From: Dactylorhiza incarnata | Lineage: Eukaryota > Streptophyta > Magnoliopsida > Asparagales > Orchidaceae | Assembly: GCA_033032865.1 (NCBI GenBank) | Contig: JAWHQI010000009.1 | Location: 10,000,001-10,064,000, forward strand | DNA: 64,000 nt | Direction: 5' to 3' | Shown: piece by piece, positions 10,848 to 21,773 of the stretch | How the letters are laid out: every line of letters starts with the position of its first letter | Position numbering within the stretch: position 1 is the first letter of the stretch | The notes under the pieces: generated by a model | What the model was told of the DNA's origin: nothing | Databases searched by the model: none | Seen by the model: only the letters and a program-made list of their open reading frames with translations | Program-made: the position numbers and the translations under genes

Positions 10848-12422
10848 ATGGCGCTCCATGATTTCGCTTTCCATGAGGGGCAAGGAATAAGTAAACCCCC
10901 ACTTTTCACCAGAACCGACTATAACTATTGGAGAACGCGAATGCGTTACTTTCTAATAAATTTAAATCTAGATGTCTGGGCTAGTGTCAAAACACCGTAC
11001 ACCACTCCTACTTATATTGTTGGAGAAGAAACCATGGAATAGCCTAGAGATACATGGGATGATGAGGATAAAAATAAATGTAAAAATAATGCTAAAGCTA
11101 TGAATGCTTTATTTTACGCATTAGAAAGGACTGAATTTAATAGAGTTTGTGCTTGTGAAACTGCTTATGAAATTTGGAATTTACTAGAAATAACTAATGA
11201 AGGTACCTCTCAGGTAAAAGACTCCAAGCTCTTCAAACTGGAATCGGAGTTTGAAAGATTCAGTATGGATCCAGTTGAGGACGTGGACTCAATGTACACA
11301 CTTATTACCAAGATCGTAAACACCTCAAAGATCCTTGGAAAAACCTTCTCGAATGGTGACTTAGTGAGGAAGATCCTTTGATCACTCTCTCTGAAGTTCA
11401 ATCCAAAGGTGAAAGCTATTTCAGAATCCCATGTTCTAAGATGGCTCCAGATTGAGAGCCTCATTGGGAATCTCAAAACCCATAAGGTAGAACTCAACCT
11501 CCAAGATGAAGAATACAATCAAGAGCCAAAGAAGAAAGCCTTGGCACTAAAGTCAAGGAAAGTGGATGACAACGAGGAAGAGGATGAGGAGAGTCTTTTT
11601 GTGAAAAATTTCACAAAGTTCATGAAGAATCCAGAAAGGAGAAATTCCAGCTGTAAGTTCTTCCGAAAAGGATCTTCCTCCAAAAGAGGGAAAAATGAAA
11701 AATCAAGTGACGACAATGAAGAGCGATCTCCTCCCGAGTGCTTCCATTGCAGGAAGACCAGATATATAAGAAGCCAATGCCCAAAGTACTTGAAAGAACA
11801 AAAAGAAAAGCGGCTTAATGGAAGAGAAAAGAAGAAGGTTTTGAAGGCTGCAATGTGGGATGACTCTTCATCCGAAAGTTCAAAGGAGTCAACTTCAAGC
11901 GATAGTGATGAGTCAAATCTGTACCTTATGGGGAGGATCCATGAATCAACGGACGACGATTGCAATGTCCAAAGAGACATTGAGGTAATTCCTAATACTT
12001 ATGATGACCTCTATATTAGGTACATGAAAACATGCAATTTTCTTAGTAAAGGTCTAAAAGATCTTAATCTCCTAAAAACTGAAAATAAAATTCTTGTAAA
12101 ACAAAATCAAAAATTAAATAAGGAAATAAAAACTTTGGGAAAAGAGTTATGGTCTTGCCAGGAAATTGATCATAACTTAGAAAGACAAAAAAATATTATA
12201 AAATGATCTTTCTAAGGCTCTCTCCAATATCGATTCTCTCACAAAACAAAAGAAAGACTTAGAAAGAAGTTTAAAAAATTCCCTTTCTCAAACAGAAAAT
12301 GAAAAGAAAAATTTTGCAAAGAGGTGTGGAAACTTAGTAAGCAAAAATTTTTCCTTAAAAGCCCGAATCGATGATCTTAATATGGCAATAAAAAATTCGG
12401 GGTTGGCCAAAAATCACTGGAC
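10848..12422 (+). pseudogene. Gag pseudogene of element D
   Basis: Starts at ATG 10848, 50 bp after the LTR. N-terminal UBN2-type copia Gag (LFTRTDYNYWRTRMRYFL, then YEIWNLLEITNEGTSQVKDS). It is followed by an acidic/basic linker, a zinc knuckle (CFHCRKTRYIRSQC) and a Lys/Glu/Asn coiled coil. In-frame stops lie at 11040 and 11379, another stop at 12204, and a frameshift near the A-run at 12187-12200. In the knuckle the canonical glycine is Arg and the metal-binding His is Tyr, so it should not bind zinc. The four pieces share one frame apart from that shift. Confidence 0.85.
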
Positions 12423-13196
12423 ATGATTTTGGGCAACCAGTGCTATGGTTCTGCAAAGTTTGGGTTGGGTTATGGTTCAGAAAGCTACCGCCCAGCATTA
12501 GCTTCTAACGCTGGCGTTAGATCTAGTTCCAGAAACAAAAATTCTTTTTATAATAATAATTATGTCACCCCTTCCACTTCTGTGTCTACCAGCAAGGGTC
12601 AACAAAACTCTCTGAAAAAGGTCTCAACCCCTTTTGTTGCGGGTGCCAATTGTTTATTTTTTGTCCACACCACGGACTCTTACAGTAAGAAGGGAAAGCA
12701 CACTTTAAAACAAATCTGGGTACCTAAGGTCACCACCTATGTTATGGGAGGAACCACATGGGTATCCAGATCTTCACTAACATCTTCTTCTTAGGTGTAT
12801 TGGCAGACTAAAGAGAATGAAGACATGTGGTACATGGACTCAGGTTGCTCCAAGCACATGACGGGCGATAAAGCAATGTTCCTTAGCCTCACAAAGAAGA
12901 AAGGAGGAACTGTGACGTTTGGTGACAATGGAAAAGGAAGAATATTAGGCAACGGTGCAGTGGGTAACGACTCCTTCTCTGTTACAAATTTCTTATTTGT
13001 AGAAGGCTTAAAACACAACTTAATTTCTATTAGTCAACTATGCGATAAAGGTCTTAATGTGTTATTTGAGTCTTCTACTAATTTGTGCAAAATTATAGAT
13101 CCTAAGACTAATGATATTGTACTCATTGCACCAAGAATTCATAATGCCTATTTAATCTCTTTTCATGATATATTACGTGTATCACTAAATGTCTAA
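12423..13196 (+). pseudogene. Protease region of element D
   Basis: A variable Ser/Asn-rich spacer, then KQIWVPK, then the copia protease signature MDSGCSKHMTGDK (about 12834-12872) with catalytic Asp-Ser-Gly. The conserved downstream segments VTFGDNGKGRILGNG and VEGLKHNLISISQLCD follow. A TAG at 12792 separates spacer and protease. The DSG triad region looks unbroken. Confidence 0.85.
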
Positions 13197-14067
13197 TTAC
13201 AAAAATGAAGAACTTGAATTATGGTATAGGCGTCTTGGTCACACTAGCACCAAGTTGATCTTAAAATTATCAAAAAATAATATAATTAGAGGTTTACCAA
13301 TGCTTAATGGAAATATATCATCTTTATGCCCACCATGTCAAAAAGGAAAATTCACTAAAACATCTTTTAAAAACAAATATGAAATGTCCACCACTAGACA
13401 TCTATAATTAATTCACATGGACCTATTTGGACCAATTAGCACTAATAGTCTAGGTGGTAAATAGTACACATTTGTATTAATTGATGAGTTCTCTAAATTT
13501 ACTTGGACACTATTCCTTACCTCCAAATCTGATGCATTTTTTGAATTTACAAAACTATGCAATCGCATTCAAAATGAATTAGATTTAAAAATTAAATGCA
13601 TTAGATCAGATCATGGAGGAGAATTTGAAAATGATTGTTTCACCTCTTTTTGTAATAATCTAGGCATTAAACATGAATTTTTCGCTCCACGTACAGCTCA
13701 ACAAAATGGTGTGGTGGAGAGGAAAAATAGAACCCTTCAGGAACTCGCACGCACTATGATATCCGAGTATGGGTTGCCTAGATCCTTTTGGGCTGAAGCC
13801 GTAAATACGTCTTGCTATGTTATAAATCAAGTCATGCTTCGCCCAATCTTAAAATTAACTCCATATGAATTATATTACAAAAAGGAACCTGATGTATCTT
13901 ACTTTCATGTGTTTGGATGTCAATGTTTTATCTTAAACACCAAAGATGCATTAGCAAAACTTGATGAAAATGTGATGAAGCAATATTTATTGGTTACTCT
14001 TCAACTAGTAAAGCATATAGGATATAAAATAAAAGGTCTAAAAAGGTTGAAGAGTCCATTCATATGA
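13189..14067 (+). pseudogene. Integrase region of element D
   Basis: A GAG-pre-integrase zinc domain (LWYRRLGHTS, CPPCQKGK) is followed by the rve core with all three acidic positions visible: Asp in MDLFGPI, Asp in RSDHGGEFE and Glu in NGVVERKNR. The first zinc His of the usual LWHRRLGH is Tyr. Stops lie at 13405 (before LIHMDLFGP) and in GGK*YTF. A frameshift relative to the protease occurs at 13189-13196. It would have inserted cDNA into the genome but is now non-functional. Confidence 0.85.
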
Positions 14068-15325
14068 AGTTTGATGAATTTGTTCCTTATGTAGATTCTA
14101 ACATTATAGGAAAAGAAGAGGAACCCTCTTCACCCTTGGAGGATGATAATGTTGAACAACTTGGAGGTGATAAAGAAATAGAGGATGTGCAAGAAGAGTT
14201 CGTACCTCTAAGCGTGCTTAGATTCACAAAAGATCATCCATGAGAACTTGTCATTGGAGAACCATCAAGAGGGGTAACGACACGCTCTTCCATTCATGAA
14301 TCCTTCTCTAATTTATGCTTTGTTTCCAAAATTGAGCCTAAAAATGTTTCTACCGTGCTAAATGATGAATTTTGGTATTTAGCGATGCATGAAGAATTAG
14401 AACAATTTGAACATAATAAGGTTTGGAATCTTATAGAAAGACCATCAAATCATCCGGAATAGGTTTAAAATGGATTTTTAAAAATAAGTTAGATAGTGAA
14501 TCTAGAATTACTAAGAAAAAAGCATGTTTAGTAGCACAAGGTTATTCGCAAATCAAAGGGGTAGATTTTGATGAAACCTTTGCACCCGTAGCTCGCTTAG
14601 AATCCATTCGAATTTTTCTTGCCTTTGCAAGCTTGAAAAGATTTAAACTTTTTCAAATGGATATTAAAAGTGCCTTCTTAAATGGAATTATTAAAGAAAA
14701 GGTTTATGTTGAACAACTCCCCAGTTTCATAAATGAAAAATATCCTAATCATGTGTTTAAACTAGATAAAGCACTATATGGTCTACGAGAAGCGCCTCGT
14801 GCTTGGTATGAAAGATTAACTTCATTTCTTTTAAAACATGAATATGTAATGGGAAGTGCCAATAATATACTCTTTATCAAACATGTAAATAATAATCTAA
14901 TCATATTACAAATTTTTGTAGATGACATCATTTTTGGATCCACTAATGATCGAGTATGTAATGAAGTTGTAAGTGTAATGCAACAAAAATTTGAAATGAG
15001 CTTGGTTGGACAACTTACCTATTTTCTTGTCTTTCAAATCAAACAAAGAAATGATGGAATTTTAATAAATCAATCTAAATATGTTCATGACATGTTAAAA
15101 AGATTTGGATTTGAAAATTTAAAACAAGCCTCCACACCAATGAGTGTCTCTCTAAAATTAGGAAAAGATGAAGCCGGAACATCTATTGACCAAACACTAT
15201 ATAGAGGAAAGACAGGGTCGTTATTATATCTAAGTGCTACTAGACCCGATATTATGTTTTCTGTTTGCTTATGCGCTAGATTCCAAGGCAATCCTAAAGA
15301 GTCTCATTTAAAAGCGGTCAAATAA
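14068..15325 (+). pseudogene. Reverse transcriptase (RVT_2) of element D
   Basis: The integrase-RT linker (14068-14420) is shifted and interrupted. From 14423 a 300-codon open stretch carries the copia RT blocks: WIFKNKLDSES, ARLESIRIFLAFAS, FQMDIKSAFLNG, LDKALYGLREAPRAWYERL and the catalytic FVDD at 14915-14926. It ends LLYLSATRPDIMF. The YVDD-to-FVDD change is tolerated in some copia RTs. A TAA at 15323 cuts it from RNase H. Confidence 0.9.
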
Positions 15326-15860
15326 TTTTTTAGATATTTAATTGGCTCCTCTAATCTAGGCATATGGTATCCTTATAATGATACATTTATTTTACATGGA
15401 TATTCCGACTCTGATTATGCTGGGTGTTCACTAGATCGTAAAAGCACAAGCGGTACATGACACTTCTTAGGCCCCTCACTAATAGCTTGGTCGAGTAGGA
15501 ACCAGAATTCTGTTGCCCTCTCCACCATCTAGCCTGAAAATGTCCCACTTGGTTGTTGTTGTGCACAAGCACTTTGGATGAGTCAAACACTACAAGACTT
15601 TGGGGTACATCTAAATAATATTGAATTAAAATGTGACAACAAAAGTGCAATAGACCTAACAAACAATCCCATTCTTCATTCACGATCCAAACACATAGAT
15701 GTGTGTCATCATTTCATTAGGGATCATATTATGAAAGAACATGTGAGAGTAGCTTCATAGGCACAAAATCTCAACTTGCAGACATTTTTACAAAACCTCT
15801 CCATGATGCGAGTTTAAACATGCTTAGATTAGAATTAGGAGTCTTAGATATATCAAATTG
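15326..15860 (+). pseudogene. RNase H region of element D
   Basis: Continues from RT in conceptual translation: GYSDSDYAGCSLDRKSTSG with catalytic Asp, then WSSRNQNSVALST, then ELKCDNKSAIDLTNNP and SRSKHIDVCHHFIRDH. Stops interrupt it near 15457 and 15529, with another near 15760. These are the standard copia RNase H blocks, and the element's coding capacity ends here. Confidence 0.85.
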
Positions 15861-16882
15861 AAACCCATCAAATGCTATCGCTCTTCAAAACTAACTTCTG
15901 TACTTTTATATTAATCCTCTAATTCGAAATTTATGAGATATTTATTTAAATCAATCATGAAATTAAATTTATCTCTTTCAAAAATCAAATATAAAATATA
16001 AAAACATTTTTTTAAAAACCACCAAAAATATGCTTAAATTGCCTTCTAATCAATTCCAAATTCTTTGAAATTTCTACACTAAGAAGGTCTATATACCTAC
16101 TCCCTATTCCAGAGATTTTTTTTTCAAAAATCTCAAAAAATAGTGTCCTGGTTGGACATTCAGTACTTAACGCCAGACATTAGCTCCTTTTGCCAAACTG
16201 AAATTCTGATTTCTCTATACTGTTTCTGGTATTTTTATATTGATTTTTCTCTGTTTCTTTTTTCAGATTTAAAATTATTTTGTTATTAATTTGGTTGTTC
16301 CATTCTAAAATATAAAAAAATTCAAATAATTCAAAATAATCCAAAATATGTTTTTGTTATTAGTTTTGCTTTAAATATTTACAAAACAACGGTTTGACAA
16401 TAAGACTTCAAAAGAGCAAACTTCTTAGTAATTTTATTTCAAATTGGTCAAAATTGATTAGGCATACACATAAAGATTGTCTTCAATGACTAATTTTATT
16501 TTCAAATTTCCTAAACATTATTTTATCTTCATGCCTTGACCTTAATCTGAATTTGTGCAATGAAATAGTCTATAGAAAATTGTGTATGAGCATGCCTTTA
16601 AGTATGAGTAATGTCTTATGTTAATCAATGATTCTTACACTCACTATTTTGGTAATCTACTTGTGCTCATAATCTTAGTCTTGCCTGATTGTGTAGTGTA
16701 ATAATTTTAACACATTAAGTTGTATATCTAAATTACCTACACAATCATTCAAACAATAAATTTCTTGCACACATAGAAGTGTTATTTCAATATTGTTAAT
16801 GTTTGCAACAACAAGTGAATTCGGAGACCTTTGTCGCAAGCTTTAAATAAAAAAAAGAAATCAATGGCCAAAGATAACTCCA

Positions 16883-16942
16883 CCAAGCATTACTCACCCT
16901 CCTGATAAGTCTTAATGAGCATTGTGAGGTTGAGCACCTTGG
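16883..16942 (+). ncRNA. Conserved stem-loop module, D copy 1 (candidate)
   Basis: Outer CCAAG/CTTGG stem and inner CCTC/GAGG stem around the near-invariant loop TGATAAGTCTTAATGAGCAT. Equivalent modules are at 17044-17106, 62456-62516, 62628-62688 and (minus) 51596-51656. It is unlikely to be coding because no reading frame is conserved. The function is unknown, and a transcribed RNA structure is an inference. Confidence 0.45.
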
Positions 16943-17043
16943 AAAGAACTGTAAAGTATCTTGTGCAAACATACTCTTTTTATCACTTCTAGTTGTACAC
17001 CGGATCACTAAAAATAAAAAATTATAAAAATGCTTATGTGATC

Positions 17044-17106
17044 CCACAAGCAATACTTCGCTCCCTGGTAAGTCTTAGTGAGCATTGTGTGGGTGATACA
17101 CCTTGG
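17044..17106 (+). ncRNA. Conserved stem-loop module, D copy 2 (candidate)
   Basis: Same loop (GTAAGTCTTAGTGAGCATTG) with CAAG/CTTG outer pairing. It is preceded by a separate hairpin GGATCAC (17002-17008) / GTGATCC (17038-17044) with an A-rich loop. That spacer hairpin is also present between the two copies in F (62587-62592 / 62621-62626). Confidence 0.4.
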
Positions 17107-18165
17107 TAGTTGTACCCTTTTATGCACTTTGAAATTTTATTCTAGATTTTATGTGTGAAAGTAATTATAAGATTACTATCTTAATGTTGTTATTACTATT
17201 TTAGTACTTATGTCATGTGTTTTGATTATTTCACTTGAATACTTTTATCAAAACACCTTATGCACACATCATTGTTTTTCGTAAACTTCTACTCATGAGA
17301 ATTGGATCCTAATGCAAAATTACATAATTCTCTAAAAAGTTAAGTAAAAGCACTAGATTGCAATGCATGAGTTCTATAATGTTTTCTTAACTTGAAAAAC
17401 GAATTGGTTACATTGTAGCTATTATCTTTTTGAATATGTTAAATCATGCTTGCCTATTCGTTAATATAATTTTCAAAGAAAAATGCTCAAATGTGAAGAG
17501 TCTAGGCATATTGTTGAAATGATCAAACTATTACAAAAATGTTAATCTTAGTTATTTTGTTTTGTTTTTTTTTTCCGCATTTCTAATTTGATCATGTGTA
17601 TTATTACCATGCTTTCTCATGATTACTTCTAAGGATATTTCTTCACTTGTGCTTGTCAAACTATATTGCATTTCTTTCAACAAGTAGCATTCAGTTTAAA
17701 AATTAATTTGAAAAACAAGTGGTAAAATTCTTATGGTAAAAACATGAAATGTTGTTCTTTCACGCTTACCTTATCTTTTTCCATTGTGCTACTCTCTCCC
17801 TTAGCTCGATCACGACTTACCTTATACTTAAACAAAACTCTTAATCCTCTCTTAGTTATGTCCTAAATTTTGTCTTCTCTTCTAGTTTTGTTCCAACTCC
17901 ACCCTCTTTTGCTGATAACAAAATGGGGAGAATAAAATGATAAATATTAATGATTAAAGGAGTAGGATTCACTAGATTATGGGGGAGCGTAAATCTAGTC
18001 TATGGGAGCATACACTAAGGAGGAGCACTTAAGCAGGGGGAGCACTACCTAAACAATCTATAATTCTCATTATTGTCTCTACATTGCTTAGTGTCATATA
18101 TCCTTCTACAAACACACCTCTCTTATATATGAATCTGATTTATCTATATTGGATTTGTTATTATC

Positions 18166-18178
18166 CAAAAGAGGATAT
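18166..18178 (+). other. Polypurine tract of element D
   Basis: CCAAAAGAGGATAT directly before the 3' LTR start TGTTGG at 18179. Confidence 0.7.
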
Positions 18179-19348
18179 TGTTGGAACTTGGTTTTCCTCA
18201 TCCCTTTGATTTGAGAATAACAAATCCTACTTGTATTTGATGTTGTTCGTCATTGTGTTTTTAGCATGCAGGTTTGAACAGATATGACACTAGGTTACTT
18301 CATTATTGGTCTGGACCTGCTCACAAACTGAAAAGATGGATGTGGTCTAACGTCAGGCATTAGGACTTAACGTTGGGCATTGACTCTCATTCCCATCATG
18401 ATGATTTTGGAAGGAGGGAAGCAGACGTGATTGCATGAGCACTTTAGGAATGATCTGACCTAACGCCAACATTAGACTCAACGCCAGCGTTAGGGTTGCC
18501 TAAAATAAAACTTTCCTAAAGTACAGAATCTCCTTACCATTTTAAACATCTGAGCCATCAAAACAATTCCAAACTGGGTCAAGACCAGACGTTAGCCTTA
18601 ATGCCGACGTTAGCCTTAAGTCCTATAAATTGGTGGATTTTGTCTTCTCCATCTACTGATTGAAGAGAGCCATATTCCAACACTGCAGAAACTCAGAGAG
18701 GGCCATATTTTCCAGACCATCATCTCCCACGCAAATTTGAGAGAAGAATTAAAGGAGGATCGGATCAACGCTTACTCAACGTGAAGAATGCACGCTTCAA
18801 CTTCGAGAATATTCAGCGAGCCTTCGCCATCTCCAGAATTCTACATAGGGAGTTTTGATTTGTGTTCTGTATTTTATTTGTAACCTTTTTATTATAATCG
18901 AGAATTAAATTTGCCTCATGTTGGTGACTAGGTCTGGGTAGGACTTAGGGAGGAATTTGCCTCGTGTTGGCGACTAGGTCTGTGGAGTAGATCTAGGGGT
19001 GCTCGAGGCCTTTCTGGGGATAGAAGGGCTAGAGTGGCTTGAGGCCGTATCCGGGAAGGATAGGCTAAAGCCAACCGGTTCTTGGTGAGAAGAGTCGGTA
19101 TAGAAAACAAAAAGAATATTTTACTATATCGCCTATGATTTCTAGCGTCATAAGAAATCAAATTTTGTAATATTATATTTCAAGTTAATAAAATCCTCTC
19201 TTTCATTTATATTACTTGATATCCTCTTTTTGTGTGGTTTTAAGGTTAGTTTAATCTCTTATCTTTTCAAGTATTTTAAATTATAACAAAAGTTTCAAAA
19301 CCCTTATTCACCCCCCCCCCCCCTCTAAGGGTGCCTCATGATCCAACA
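18179..19348 (+). mobile_element. 3' LTR of element D
   Basis: TGTTGGAACTTGG to GATCCAACA, 1170 bp against 1143 for the 5' copy. It includes a 13-C run (19311-19323) where the 5' LTR has a broken C stretch. Confidence 0.95.
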
Positions 19349-19662
19349 CTAAATTATGATGATGATTTGAAAAGAGGAGGAGTGTTTAGGCAAGGGATTC
19401 TCAAGATAATTAATTAGCAAACAAAGTTGTAGAAATTATAAAACAAAATTAGATTAAAATTATAAGAACTCTATCTTAAAAGAAACTTAAGGAAAAATAA
19501 CATACTAAATATTGCTCTCTCCATAACTTAAATTAAATCTAGATCAAAGATATTGGCTAAGGGGAGGTTTAAAAAGTTTGGCATAAGAAGAGATCTTAGA
19601 AAGGAGGTGATGAATGTTATCCTCACGCCTCACTATTTTTTCTTTTTCTTTTTTTGTATATG

Positions 19663-19872
19663 TTTAGGAGTAATGAATTTTATCCTCTTACTCCATGCCA
19701 TAAAATCTTTTAAATTTCTCTTCTAATAAAAACCCAAAATGTATATGTTTAGGAGTAATGAATATTTTTCTCTTACTCCATGCCATATAATCTTTTAAGT
19801 GATTTTCGGTGCATATGTTTAGGGAATAATGAAATTTATCCCCTTATTCCCATGACATATTATCTATTAAAA
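19663..19872. repeat. Three tandem copies of a ~70-bp unit
   Basis: Each copy contains TATGTTTAGG, (A)GTAATGAAT, TTACTCCATGCCATA and a trailing ATCTTTTAA. Copies start near 19665, 19740 and 19811, and the third is the most diverged. Confidence 0.75.
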
Positions 19873-20379
19873 CACTTTCTTATGCCGTCAAAAGAGGTGG
19901 GTGGAAAAATTTCTAGCTTATAAATTAAATTATATTGAGAGCAAATTCTAGTAAATTTAAATTTCCTAAGATATAAAAAACTATAAGCAAATATAATAGA
20001 AATCTAAAGAGGTTTAGCAAATTTACTACAAAACAAAGCCATTTAAAATAAAAAGAGAAGTCATGCTAAATTTTTTTTTCTAATCAAGCTCAAACAATAA
20101 AATGATTCTTAAAAGAAGATTACCTAAAATTAAAATTTAACAAACTATGATAAACAAAATTTTAGCCAATTAAAAACATAAAAATGCTTATAAATATTCT
20201 CAACTAAATTTTAAGAAATCACAAAAATAACAAGTAGGGGCTTTATCAAATTTTTGGTTTTGTGTTCTAAGTTTTTCATATATTTTTTTGGAATTTTTAA
20301 TATTATTTTTTTTCTTGGATTTTTGATAATGATAGAAAGGAAACTAATTTTAAACCTAACATTTTTTTTGTTAAATCTT

Positions 20380-20485
20380 GGACTTCCCGAGGTATACCCC
20401 ATGAAGGGTTCTCAACGGTACTAGGAGGTGTGATGGGATGATAGGCTAAACGTCCCTTTCCAAGATTTAAATTTTTGATTTTCTA
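20380..20485. repeat. 105-bp repeat, 3' copy (pair at 32335-32440)
   Basis: CTTGGACTTCCCGAGGTATA through CGTCCCTTTCCAAGATTTAA is nearly identical to a segment in the element's leader next to the primer site. One copy therefore lies at each end of the internal region of B. Confidence 0.75.
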
Positions 20486-20814
20486 TTTATTTATTTTTTT
20501 GAATTTTTGGGTTTGAAAAGTACTTGAATAAAAGAATACATAAGAAAATATATATTTTTTGAAAAGTTTTCTAAATTAAAAACTACACATTTTATTAGGA
20601 ACTATTTACAGCCCCATACTTAAAGTTAAACATTATCCCCAATGTTTAAAACTAAGTATGAAGTAAAAGAAAAAGAAAAAGCAAATAATGTGCAGGACAA
20701 AGAAAAAAGGAATGCAAAGTAAAAGAAGAAGGAAGAAGGGCTTCCCTGATTTTGAAGTTGTGGGGGAAGCGGCGGTTACCTACAAAATATGTTAGAAGAA
20801 AAGGAAAAAACAAC

Positions 20815-20880
20815 AAAAAATATAACTTTGGGGTGCCTCCCAAAAGCGCTTTGTCTAAGGTCGTGTAGCTTGACCCCATT
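20815..20880 (-). other. Athila-type post-pol motif in B
   Basis: The minus strand reads GGTCAAGCTACACGACC, then AAGCGCTTTTGGGAGGCACC. This kind of phrase, AGCGCT..TGGGAGGCAACCC, follows pol in plant Athila/Tat elements. E keeps the same motif at 24843-24891. Confidence 0.6.
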
Positions 20881-20885
20881 GGTGT

Positions 20886-21250
20886 TCACATTATTGGTGG
20901 AAGGAATATTGATTCACTCTTCTCGTTAGCTAGATCCCTTGGAAGATACAACTTAAGACGGTGACCATTTACTTTGAAGGAACATTTTTCTGGGTGGGAA
21001 ATTAGAACTGTCCCATAGGACCAAACCTCTTTAACGATAAAGGGTCCGGACCATCGAGATTTTAGCATTCCCGGAAAAAGGCGAAGACAAGAATTATAAA
21101 GGAGGCCGAGATCGGCCGACGATTTTTTTTTTGGAATTTTTATGTGTTTATCGTGATAAAACATTGTTCGCTCTATAAATAGTTTGTTGCTCTCGTACAC
21201 ATTTGCTCTCCACTCATCTAATTTGTTCATTTGAAATTTCCATTATACTA
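20886..21250 (-). pseudogene. Integrase C-terminal domain of element B
   Basis: The minus strand encodes NKLDEWRANVYESNKLFIER, HDKHIKIPKK, CLRLFPGMLKSRWSGPFIV and VNGHRLKLYLPRD: the C-terminal gypsy integrase tail with its SRWSGPF signature. Upstream it joins directly, by deletion, to the start of the integrase zinc domain, so the DDE catalytic core (several hundred bp) is gone. Confidence 0.85.
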
Positions 21251-21289
21251 CCGCTAACGTAGAATCGAGGTTTAAAAATTTAAGCACCC

Positions 21290-21768
21290 AAAATGCGAGG
21301 TGCACTGATTCCACCGGTTGGTCCCTCGTGGCAATGCCGCAAAATTTTTAGGTCTTCCTCACTCGAGATGCATCTTCTCACTGCCTGCTCCGCGCAAACA
21401 CGAAATAGAAAGGTGTCCTCCCAAAAGTAATTCTTTAAATCAGAAAAGAATTTCTTCTTTTGCTGACTCGAGAATTCTTTTGGCAGGACCCGAGCTACTA
21501 GATAGTTAGGAAAATCTGCAAACCACGGCGTGGAAGATGTATTTATATTTTAGAGAGCAAGGAGGCGCTCTTTAGAGAATATATCATTAATATCGGCTTC
21601 TACTAATGCTTCCGTAGAGGGATTTTCTAAACGGGAAAGATGGTCAGCCGCCAAGTTTTCAGCTCCTATTTTTTCCCGGATCTCTAAATCAAACTCCTGC
21701 AATAGGAGGATCCATCACAAAAGATGAGGCTTGGCATCCAATTTATTTATAAGATATCTAAGAGTAGT
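21290..21768 (-). pseudogene. RNase H end and integrase zinc-domain start of element B
   Basis: Minus-strand translation gives LRYLINKLDA, WILLLQEFDLEIREKIGAEN and ADHLSRLENPS (RNase H/linker). It then gives FLFRVCAEQAVRRCISSEED and ILRHCHEGPTGG, the first half of the HHCC zinc-binding domain. The frame is lost after RILGA, where the core is deleted. It continues the RNase H at 28851-29060 across the E insertion. Confidence 0.8.
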
Positions 21769-21773
21769 GTGAT

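Larger units (their letters stand above)
15861..18178 (+). other. 3' non-coding region of element D
   Basis: 2.3 kb between pol and the 3' LTR with no supported ORF. The first 700 bp are AT-rich. From about 16560 it matches the 3' regions of F (62130-63728) and G (minus, 51950-50702). Shared features include the word GCATGCCTxTAAGTATGAGTAA, two stem-loop modules and repeated GGGGAG tracts (17923, 17979, 18034) before the polypurine tract. Confidence 0.75.
9656..19348 (+). mobile_element. Element D: SIRE-like Ty1/copia retrotransposon
   Basis: Plus-strand element with LTRs 9656-10798 and 18179-19348, both TGTTGGAAC...GATCCAACA, and target duplication CTAAA (9651-9655, 19349-19353). It has an iMet primer site, then gag, protease, integrase, RT and RNase H in copia order, then 2.3 kb of non-coding DNA. 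The first ~265 bp of the two LTRs differ at roughly 9% of positions by eye, so it is clearly older than E. Every protein domain is interrupted by stops or frameshifts. Confidence 0.95.
19354..20880 (-). other. Element B 3' non-coding region, part 2
   Basis: AT-rich, with no supported ORF. It contains the 19665-19870 tandem repeats, a 105-bp segment repeated at 32335-32440, a second polypurine-like tract at 20610-20622 and the Athila-type post-pol motif at 20815-20880. Confidence 0.6.

Noticed and set aside
16796..17053. Minus-strand 85-codon frame across the stem-loop modules
   Set aside because: The equivalent frames in F and G encode unrelated residues, so conservation is not at protein level.
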